A DNA stretch of 20,181 bases. It comes from DASULK01 sp036381835 (GTDB taxonomy: Bacteria; Actinomycetota; Actinomycetes; Mycobacteriales; Micromonosporaceae). Under the pieces are notes generated by a model. The model had not been told where the DNA came from. It saw only the letters and a list, made by a program, of their open reading frames with translations, and searched no databases. The position numbers and the translations under genes are program-made. This document shows, piece after piece, positions 14,735-20,181 of the stretch. The stretch is taken from assembly GCA_036381835.1 (NCBI GenBank), contig DASVCA010000052.1, positions 1 through 20,181 on the forward strand. Reading direction: 5' to 3'. Every line of letters begins with the position of its first letter. Position 1 is the first letter of the stretch.

Positions 14735-15540
14735 CCGAGCGACGCGTTCCCGCGCAGGCCGCACCCTTCGTCACCGAGTCCCCGGTCATGGTCCGGGCGG
14801 AGAACGTGCACAAGTCCTTCGGGTCGTTGGCGGTGCTCAACGGGGTCGACCTCGAGGTCCGCACCGGTGAGGTGTGCTGCATCCTGGGCCCGTCCGGTTC
14901 GGGTAAGTCGACGTTCCTGCGCTGCATCAACCACCTGGAGAAGATCAACGCTGGTCGGATCTGGGTCGACGGGCACCTGGTCGGCTACCGTGAGCGCGGC
15001 GGCAAGCTTTACGAGCTGCGGGAGAAGGAGGTGGCCGCGCAACGCCGGTCGATCGGCATGGTGTTCCAGCGGTTCAACCTCTTCCCGCACATGACGGTGC
15101 TCGCCAACGTCATGGAGGCACCCCTGCGGGTGCGCCGCGAGTCGAAGGCCGAGGTACGCGAGCGGGCGCTGGCCCTGCTGGCGCGGGTCGGTCTCGCCGA
15201 GAAGGTCGACAGCTATCCCGCGCAGCTCTCCGGCGGGCAGCAGCAGCGGGTGGCGATCGCCCGGGCGCTCGCCATGCGTCCCAGGCTGATGCTCTTCGAC
15301 GAGCCGACCAGCGCGCTCGACCCGGAGCTGGTCGGCGAGGTGCTGGACGTGATGAAGGATCTGGCCCGCGACGGCATGACCATGATCGTGGTCACCCACG
15401 AGATCGGCTTCGCCCGGGAGGTCGCGGACACGGTGGTCTTCATGGACGGCGGGGTGGTGGTCGAATCCGGCCCGCCGAGCGAGGTGCTCGGCAACCCGCG
15501 GCACGAGCGGACCAGGTCGTTCCTCGCGAAGGTGCTGTAG
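14731..15540 (+). CDS. Polar amino-acid ABC transporter ATP-binding protein (GlnQ/HisP family)
   Basis: The cytosolic ATPase of the PAAT importer, 269 residues. Walker A GPSGSGKS (53-60) is followed by LRCINHLEKI, the GlnQ/HisP family segment, then Q-loop Gln113 in MVFQRFNLFPHMTVL, signature LSGGQQ (166-171), Walker B LMLFDE (186-191) with the D-loop SALDPE, and switch His223 in VTHEIGFARE. It is slightly longer than average because of about 20 N-terminal residues before MVRAENVHKSFG. The start at GTG 14731 is supported by GGAGGG about 6 bases upstream and by overlap with the permease stop. It closes the transporter run; no strong terminator is visible before polA. Confidence 0.93.
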   Translation: MTERRVPAQAAPFVTESPVMVRAENVHKSFGSLAVLNGVDLEVRTGEVCCILGPSGSGKSTFLRCINHLEKINAGRIWVDGHLVGYRERGGKLYELREKEVAAQRRSIGMVFQRFNLFPHMTVLANVMEAPLRVRRESKAEVRERALALLARVGLAEKVDSYPAQLSGGQQQRVAIARALAMRPRLMLFDEPTSALDPELVGEVLDVMKDLARDGMTMIVVTHEIGFAREVADTVVFMDGGVVVESGPPSEVLGNPRHERTRSFLAKVL

Positions 15541-15583
15541 CCCGCGGTCCTGCGACGGCGTGGGGTCGGGGCTCGTCGGGGCG

Positions 15584-15599
15584 GCCGACTAGAGTCGGC
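15584..15599. promoter_or_regulatory. polA promoter: -10 box inside a 16-base palindrome
   Basis: TAGAGT (15590-15595, TANNNT) would start transcription near 15602, two bases before GTG 15604, so polA mRNA is essentially leaderless; no Shine-Dalgarno sequence is present. The -10 box is embedded in GCCGACT-AG-AGTCGGC, a palindrome with perfect 7-bp arms. A protein bound there would occlude RNA polymerase; chance is also possible. Confidence 0.5.
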
Positions 15600-15603
15600 A
15601 GAC

Positions 15604-18291
15604 GTGACAGCCTCGACCCCGCGCCTGCTTCTGCTCGACGGTCACTCGCTGGCCTACCGGGCGTTCTTCGCCCTGCCGGTGGAGAACTTCGCCACCACCA
15701 CCGGGCAGCCGACCAACGCGGTGTACGGCTTCACCGCGATGCTGATCAACGTGCTGCGCGACGAGCAGCCGACGCACATCGCGGTCGCCTTCGACGTCTC
15801 CCGTCGGTCGTTCCGCACCGAACGCTACGCCGACTACAAGGCCGGACGGGCCGAGACGCCGCCCGACTTCGCCGGCCAGGTCAGCCTGGTCAAGGAGGTG
15901 CTCGCCGCGCTGCGCATCCCGGCGCTGGAGCGGGAGGGGTACGAGGCCGACGACGTCATCGCCACGCTCGCCTGCCGCGCCCGGGACGCGGGCATGGAGG
16001 TGCTGATCTGCACCGGTGACCGCGACGCCTTCCAACTCGTCGGCGAGCGGATCACCGTACTGTACCCCCGCAAAGGGGTCTCGGACCTGGCCCGGATGGA
16101 TCCTGCGGCGGTGGCCGCCCGGTACGGGGTCGGCCCGGAGCGCTACCGCGACCTGGCCGCGCTGGTCGGCGAGAGCAGCGACAACCTGCCCGGGGTGCCG
16201 GGCGTCGGCCCGAAGACCGCGGCCAAGTGGATCAACCAGTACGGCGGTATCGAGGGGATCGTCGCCCACGCCGACCGGATCAAGGGCAAGGCGGGGGAGA
16301 GCCTGCGGGAGCGACTCGCCGACGTGATCCGCAACTACGAGCTGAACTGCCTGGTCACCGACTTGGAGCTGCCGCTGGGGCCGGAGGACACCCGGTGGGC
16401 GGGGTGGGACCGCGAGGCGGTGCACCAGGTCTTCGACGCCTTGCAGTTCCGCATTCTGCGGGACCGGCTCTACCAGTACCTGGAGGCGGTCGAGCCGGAG
16501 GCCGAGGCGGGGTTCGAGTTGGTCGGCGAGGTGCTGGGCGCCGGCGCGGTGAGCGGCTGGCTGGCGGCGCACGCCGTGGCCGGAGTCCCGGTCGGGGTGG
16601 CGGTCGCCGGTTCGTTCGGTCGCGGTACCGGATCATTGACCGCGGTGGCGCTGGCCACCGCGGCCGGCGCGGCGGCCTGGTTCGACCCGGTGACGCTGGA
16701 CGCCGTGGACGAGGCCGCGGTCGCGGACTGGCTGCGCGATCCGCAGCGGCCGAAGGTGCTGCACGACGCCAAGCCCGCCCTGCTCGCGTTCGCCGCCCAC
16801 GGCTGGCAGTTGCAGGGCATCGCCCGCGATACCGCACTCGCCGCGTACCTCGCCCGGCCGGACCAACGGTCGTACGACCTGGCCGACCTGGCCCTGCGCT
16901 ATCTGCACCGCGAGCTGCGCGTCGACGCGCCCGAAGACGGGCAGCTCACCCTCGACGGCCTGGGTCGGGACGGCGCCGTAGAGCAGAACCTGATGCTGCG
17001 CGCCCGGGCCACTCTCGACCTGGCCGATGCCCTCGACGCGGAGCTGTCCCGCGACGGGGAGTCGGCGGCTCGACTGCTCGCCGAGGTGGAGCTGCCGCTG
17101 GTGCGGGTGCTGGCGGGCATGGAGCAGGCGGGGATCGCGGCGGACACCGAGTACCTGTCGGAGTTGGAGGCGCACTTCGCCGCCGAGGTCAAGGCGGCCG
17201 CGCAGGAGGCGTACCAGATCATCGGGCGCGAGTTCAACCTGGGCTCGCCGAAGCAGCTGCAGGAGATCCTGTTCACCGAACTCGGGCTGCCGAAGACCAA
17301 GCGGATCAAGACCGGCTACACCACGGACGCAGAGGCGCTGCAGAACCTGTACGCGCAGACCGGGCATCCGGTGCTGGGGCATCTGTTGCGCCATCGCGAC
17401 GTGGCGAAACTCAAGTCGACGGTCGACGGGCTGCTCAAGTCGGTCTCCGACGACGGACGTATCCACACCACCTTCAACCAGACGGTCGCGGCGACGGGCC
17501 GGCTCTCCTCGACCGACCCGAACCTGCCGAACATCCCGATCCGCACCGAGGAGGGCCGGCGCATCCGGCGGGCGTTCGTGGTCGGCGACGGCTACGAGAC
17601 CCTGCTGACCGCCGACTACAGCCAGATCGAGATGCGCATCATGGCCCACCTGTCGGGTGACCGGACGCTGATCGACGCGTTCCGTTCCGGCGCCGACTTC
17701 CACGCCGTCACGGCGGCGTCGGTGTTCGGCGTGTCCGTGGACCAGGTCACCGCGGACCAGCGGCGCAAGATCAAGGCGATGAACTACGGCCTCGCCTACG
17801 GCTTGAGCGCGTTCGGCCTCTCTCAGCAGCTGGCCATCCCCACCGACGAGGCCCGCGCGTTGATGGCGGAGTACTTCAACCGGTTCGGCGGGGTGCGCGA
17901 CTACCTGCAGGCGGTCGTGGACCAGGCCAGACGGGACGGCTACACGCAGACCGTACTGGGGCGGCGGCGCTATCTGCCGGATCTGGGCAGCGACAACCGG
18001 CAGCGTCGGGAGATGGCGGAGCGGATGGCGCTCAACGCCCCCATTCAGGGCTCGGCCGCCGACATCATCAAGGCGGCGATGCTGCGCATCGACGCCGCGT
18101 TGCGCGATCGAGGGCTGCGGTCCCGGATGCTCCTGCAGGTGCACGACGAGCTGGTCTTCGAGGTGGCGCCGGGGGAGCGGGAGACGCTCGAGGAACTGGT
18201 GCGCCGGGAGATGGGCGGCGCGTACCCGTTGTCGGTGCCGCTGGAGGTCTCGGTCGGGGTCGGTGCCGACTGGAACAGCGCGGGCCACTGA
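15604..18291 (+). CDS. polA: DNA polymerase I
   Basis: A repair and Okazaki-fragment polymerase of 895 residues. The 5'-nuclease domain (1 to about 300) has Asp12 in LLDGHSLAYR, Asp64 in VAFDVSRRSFR, YEADDVIA (Asp116, Asp117), TGDRDAFQL (Asp139, Asp141) and Asp193 in ESSDNLPGVPGVGPKT. The middle domain (about 305-480) has the 3'-5' exonuclease fold but lacks the DxE metal-binding motif (VAVAGSFGRGTGS there), so it should not proofread. The polymerase domain has motif A DYSQIEMRI (Asp671), O helix RRKIKAMNYGLAYG (Lys724, Tyr728, Tyr732) and motif C QVHDELVFEV (His847, Asp848). Tyr728 stands at the E. coli Phe762 site, a change known to allow dideoxynucleotide use. It starts at GTG 15604, where homology begins. 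It lies between an ANTAR regulator and rpsA, as in mycobacteria. Confidence 0.98.
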   Translation: MTASTPRLLLLDGHSLAYRAFFALPVENFATTTGQPTNAVYGFTAMLINVLRDEQPTHIAVAFDVSRRSFRTERYADYKAGRAETPPDFAGQVSLVKEVLAALRIPALEREGYEADDVIATLACRARDAGMEVLICTGDRDAFQLVGERITVLYPRKGVSDLARMDPAAVAARYGVGPERYRDLAALVGESSDNLPGVPGVGPKTAAKWINQYGGIEGIVAHADRIKGKAGESLRERLADVIRNYELNCLVTDLELPLGPEDTRWAGWDREAVHQVFDALQFRILRDRLYQYLEAVEPEAEAGFELVGEVLGAGAVSGWLAAHAVAGVPVGVAVAGSFGRGTGSLTAVALATAAGAAAWFDPVTLDAVDEAAVADWLRDPQRPKVLHDAKPALLAFAAHGWQLQGIARDTALAAYLARPDQRSYDLADLALRYLHRELRVDAPEDGQLTLDGLGRDGAVEQNLMLRARATLDLADALDAELSRDGESAARLLAEVELPLVRVLAGMEQAGIAADTEYLSELEAHFAAEVKAAAQEAYQIIGREFNLGSPKQLQEILFTELGLPKTKRIKTGYTTDAEALQNLYAQTGHPVLGHLLRHRDVAKLKSTVDGLLKSVSDDGRIHTTFNQTVAATGRLSSTDPNLPNIPIRTEEGRRIRRAFVVGDGYETLLTADYSQIEMRIMAHLSGDRTLIDAFRSGADFHAVTAASVFGVSVDQVTADQRRKIKAMNYGLAYGLSAFGLSQQLAIPTDEARALMAEYFNRFGGVRDYLQAVVDQARRDGYTQTVLGRRRYLPDLGSDNRQRREMAERMALNAPIQGSAADIIKAAMLRIDAALRDRGLRSRMLLQVHDELVFEVAPGERETLEELVRREMGGAYPLSVPLEVSVGVGADWNSAGH

Positions 18292-18317
18292 TCCCGGCTC
18301 GTGCCGCCCCGGTCCGC

Positions 18318-18653
18318 CTACTTGAGCGGGTCGTGTCCCCAGTTCATCAGCGAGTAGCGCCACCGGGTGTGGGTGACGTCGCCCGCCGGGCGTTGTGCCA
18401 GGTGCCGGTGCACGTACCCGATGACCTTGCGCATGTGTTTCACGTCGTCCGCGGAGAGCTCGCTCTTCTTCCGCCGCAGCAACTCGACGATTCTCCGCCC
18501 GGACTCGTGCCCGACCGATTCGCCGCCGTCCTTGTGCCGGCCGACCGCCTTGGAATCGTCGCTCTCCAGCCATCGTGCGAGCTCACCCGGTGTCATGTTG
18601 ACCGCCTCGGTGAACTCGCGATGCACGTCCCGTCCCGGTTCGTCGCGGCTCAT
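18318..18653 (-). CDS. DUF3140 family protein
   Basis: A small, charged cytosolic protein of 111 residues with no signal peptide or membrane segment. It belongs to an actinobacterial family of unknown function (DUF3140 by recognition). Conserved stretches are VNMTPGELARWLESDDSKAV, GGESVGHESGRRIVELLRRK, DDVKHMRKVIGYVHRHLAQR and the C-terminal TRWRYSLMNWGHDPLK. The mix of a small helical N-terminus and a basic, Trp-containing C-terminus would be compatible with nucleic-acid binding, but that is speculation. ATG 18653 is chosen because GGAGG lies 5 bases upstream; the frame stays open further upstream but only through the neighbouring gene's end. It is 59 bases downstream of the methyltransferase on the same strand, and its 3' end is only 26 bases from the end of polA. 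Confidence 0.85.
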   Translation of the reverse strand: MSRDEPGRDVHREFTEAVNMTPGELARWLESDDSKAVGRHKDGGESVGHESGRRIVELLRRKKSELSADDVKHMRKVIGYVHRHLAQRPAGDVTHTRWRYSLMNWGHDPLK

Positions 18654-18712
18654 CGGCACCTCCGTCGGTCGCCGACCGCGTGCCCCGGGAGGCGCGGGGA
18701 TAAACGTCGGGC

Positions 18713-19510
18713 TCAGGGCTTGTCGGCGATGAAGATCGCGGTGCCGGGGAAGAGCCGGCCGCGCAAGGGGCTCCACTGCCCCCACACCCGCTCGTGTCCC
18801 TCCGGCCATTCCGGCTCGATCAGGTCGACCAGGCGGAAACCGGCCGCGACGAGCTCACGTACGCGGTCGCCCAGCGTGCGGTGCTGCTCCACGTAGGTGG
18901 GGACGCCGTCGGCGTCCTGCTCCACGTACGGGCGGCGGTCGAAGTAGGAGTGGACGGCGACCAGGCCGCCCTCGCCGGGGTCGTCGAGGAAGATCCACCG
19001 GATCGGATGGGTCACGGCGAAGGCCCAGCGTCCGCCCGGGCGCAGGACCCGGAACACCTCCCGCATCACGGCTGCCGAGTCGGCGACGAAGGGTACGGCC
19101 CCGAACGCGGTGCAGACGATGTCGAAGGCGTCGGCGCGAAACGGCAGCGCCAAGGCGTCCGCCTGCACCAGCGGCACCCGGACCCCGGTTCTGGCCGCGC
19201 CGAGGGCGGCGTGCCGCAGCATCCCGGCGGACAGATCCATGGCGACGACGTCGGCGCCCTGCCCGGCCAGCCACCGGGCCGCGGCCGCCGCGCCGCAGCC
19301 GAGCTCCAGCACCCGGCGCCCGCGTACCTCGCCGAGCAGTCGCGCCCGCTCCTCGCGTAGGCCCTCCGGACACCAGACGAAGTCCGCCTCGCCGAGGAAC
19401 GTGCCGTGCTCGGCCTGGTAGTCGTCCGCGTCGCGATCCCACCAGAGGCGGCTGGCCCGCCGACTCTCCGCGTCGGTGACGGGCCGCCGGACCACACCGT
19501 CGTGTTGCAC
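18713..19510 (-). CDS. Class I SAM-dependent methyltransferase
   Basis: A 265-residue methyltransferase. The Rossmann core has motif I VLELGCGAA (67-75), the acidic residue after strand 2 at Asp92 (VVAMDLSAGML), QADALALPF (116-124), FDIVCTAFGAVPFV (129-142) and the Methyltransf_11-type LRPGGRWAFAVTHP (156-169). The N-terminal part (RASRLWWDRDADDYQAEHG) is a lid region, and the C-terminal half (HSYFDRRPYVE, YVEQHRTLGDRVRELVAAGF) forms the variable substrate cap. A small molecule is the likely acceptor, but which one is not readable. GTG 19510 is preferred because a -10 box lies exactly 6 bases before it and no Shine-Dalgarno exists, i.e. a leaderless mRNA. It may be co-transcribed with the DUF3140 gene and is divergent from rpsA. 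Confidence 0.88.
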   Translation of the reverse strand: MQHDGVVRRPVTDAESRRASRLWWDRDADDYQAEHGTFLGEADFVWCPEGLREERARLLGEVRGRRVLELGCGAAAAARWLAGQGADVVAMDLSAGMLRHAALGAARTGVRVPLVQADALALPFRADAFDIVCTAFGAVPFVADSAAVMREVFRVLRPGGRWAFAVTHPIRWIFLDDPGEGGLVAVHSYFDRRPYVEQDADGVPTYVEQHRTLGDRVRELVAAGFRLVDLIEPEWPEGHERVWGQWSPLRGRLFPGTAIFIADKP

Positions 19511-19516
19511 GTCGCC

Positions 19517-19522
19517 ACGCTA
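19517..19522 (-). promoter_or_regulatory. -10 box of a leaderless methyltransferase promoter
   Basis: TAGCGT on the minus strand (TANNNT), followed by six bases and then GTG 19510. The spacing is the same as for the decarboxylase promoter, so the first transcribed base would be the start codon. Confidence 0.5.
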
Positions 19523-19633
19523 CGGCGGTGACGGCAGGAGACGGAGGGCGTGTGATGTATGCCACTTCACGGTCTAGTGGGTTGATCGTCCTGCTAGCCC
19601 GAGCTAATCGCCGACGTCGACCCCCGGAAGGGC

Positions 19634-19664
19634 TTGCACGCTCGCCCGTAGCGCCAGGTAAGCT
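19634..19664 (+). promoter_or_regulatory. rpsA promoter (-35 and -10)
   Basis: TTGCAC (19634-19639) and TAAGCT (19659-19664) are separated by 19 bases, a slightly long spacer. Together they resemble a housekeeping-sigma promoter and are the best -35/-10 pair in the window. Transcription would begin near 19671, giving a leader of about 160 bases. This lies in the 323-base gene-free gap 19511-19833, which otherwise holds the opposing methyltransferase promoter and leader hairpins. Confidence 0.55.
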
Positions 19665-19726
19665 ATCCGATGCGCTTGCGGATCGTGGGCCTCGGCAGGG
19701 AGTAGGTCCGCAGTCGTCGAGCCGTG

Positions 19727-19803
19727 GACGGTCGGCGTGACCGTCTCGATGATCGGTGACGGATCCGCTCGCGTAGACAGTAGCTGCGACAGCGATTCGC
19801 TGT
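19727..19803 (+). promoter_or_regulatory. rpsA 5' leader with two hairpins
   Basis: A 7-bp stem GACGGTC/GACCGTC (19727-19733 with 19739-19745) and a near-continuous inverted repeat ACAGCGA-T-TCGCTGT (19789-19803). The second sits 15 bases before the GGAG that probably serves rpsA. S1 is autoregulated through its leader in E. coli; whether this leader does anything similar is inference only. Confidence 0.4.
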
Positions 19804-19833
19804 GACACCCATCCGACCGGAGCAACCGTCCAC

Positions 19834-20181
19834 ATGACGAGCAGCATCGAGGCCACCTCGAGCGCCAACAAGGTTACCGTCGACGACCTCGGTTCCGAGG
19901 AAGCCTTCCTGGCCGCGATCGACGAAACCATCAAGTACTTCAATGACGGCGACATTGTCGAAGGCACCGTCGTCAAGGTCGATCGGGACGAGGTCCTGCT
20001 CGACATCGGCTACAAGACCGAGGGGGTCATCCCCTCCCGCGAGTTGTCGATCAAGCACGACGTCGACCCCGCCGAGGTGGTGTCGGTCGGAGACCACATC
20101 GAGGCCCTGGTCCTGCAGAAGGAGGACAAGGAGGGCCGCCTGATCCTCTCGAAGAAGCGGGCGCAGTACGAGCGCGCCTGG
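19834..20181 (+). CDS. rpsA: 30S ribosomal protein S1 (3' end cut by window)
   Basis: The mRNA-binding protein of the small ribosomal subunit. The 116 visible residues run without a stop to the window edge. The N-terminal tail (1-35) includes the acidic/aromatic segment EEAFLAAIDETIKYFNDGD. The first S1 (OB-fold) repeat starts near residue 40: IVEGTVVKVDRDEVLLDIGY, then KTEGVIPSRELS, VGDHIEALVLQKEDKEGRLI and LSKKRAQ. Further S1 repeats should follow outside the window. ATG 19834 has GGAG 11 bases upstream, a longer spacing than usual. The location next to polA and an ANTAR regulator matches the mycobacterial order. Confidence 0.97.
   Translation, partial: MTSSIEATSSANKVTVDDLGSEEAFLAAIDETIKYFNDGDIVEGTVVKVDRDEVLLDIGYKTEGVIPSRELSIKHDVDPAEVVSVGDHIEALVLQKEDKEGRLILSKKRAQYERAW

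Noticed and set aside
12965..14764. A 599-codon minus-strand frame over the polar amino-acid importer genes
   Set aside because: The opposite strand encodes well-conserved transporter proteins; the antisense product has biased His/Asp/Val/Arg composition and no recognisable motif.
16633..18573. A 646-codon minus-strand frame over polA
   Set aside because: It is the antisense shadow of the polymerase domain, Arg/Gly/Val-rich, with no domain, and it runs into the DUF3140 gene.
19528..19740. A 70-codon frame in the gap before rpsA
   Set aside because: No Shine-Dalgarno or homology, and it runs through the rpsA promoter.
1..20181. CRISPR arrays, insertion sequences, prophage genes or attachment sites
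   Set aside because: No regularly spaced repeats, transposase or integrase was seen. The single tRNA gene has no visible 3'-end duplication nearby that would suggest an integration site.

Overview
The window is high-GC chromosomal DNA from a filamentous actinobacterium. GTG and TTG starts, TANNNT-type -10 boxes placed at leaderless starts, GC-rich hairpin terminators without long T tracts, and an ANTAR response regulator - polA - rpsA neighbourhood all point there. The protein sequences look most like Micromonosporaceae (Micromonospora or Salinispora type). The genus is inference from memory; no search was run.

Layout. (1) Positions 1-4086: the 3' part of an acyl-CoA thioesterase II gene (tesB-like), then an Lrp/AsnC regulator (-) divergent from a PLP-dependent trans-sulfuration-family enzyme (+), then a convergent aromatic-amino-acid decarboxylase (-). 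Strong hairpins separate both convergent pairs. (2) 4087-6878: a MarR regulator overlapping by ATGA with a secreted GH13 starch-degrading enzyme that has cyclodextrin-glucanotransferase-like A-B-C-TIG-CBM20 architecture. (3) 6942-7024: tRNA-Leu(CAA) on the minus strand, sharing a terminator with the amylase. (4) 7112-7726: a PdtaR-type response regulator with an RNA-binding ANTAR domain. (5) 7964-15540: eight tightly packed genes encoding a branched-chain-type amino-acid ABC transporter (livJHMGF order) followed by a polar-amino-acid-type ABC transporter. They are preceded by a long leader rich in inverted repeats. (6) 15604-18291: polA. (7) 18318-19510: a DUF3140 protein and a class I methyltransferase, both on the minus strand. 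(8) 19834-end: the start of rpsA (ribosomal protein S1), cut by the window edge.

How it fits together. Much of the window concerns amino acids: an Lrp-type sensor beside a trans-sulfuration-type enzyme, an amino-acid decarboxylase, and two amino-acid importers. The amylase unit is a separate carbon-scavenging module. The pdtaR, polA and rpsA genes form a conserved actinobacterial core, and the transporter run sits between pdtaR and polA. I see no transposase, CRISPR array, phage gene or biosynthetic cluster. Nothing here is clearly a new system. The most interesting signals are regulatory: operator-like repeats in two divergent intergenic regions, the structured livJ leader next to an ANTAR regulator, the palindrome around the polA -10 box, and an amylase that keeps CGTase architecture but has lost its central aromatic residue.
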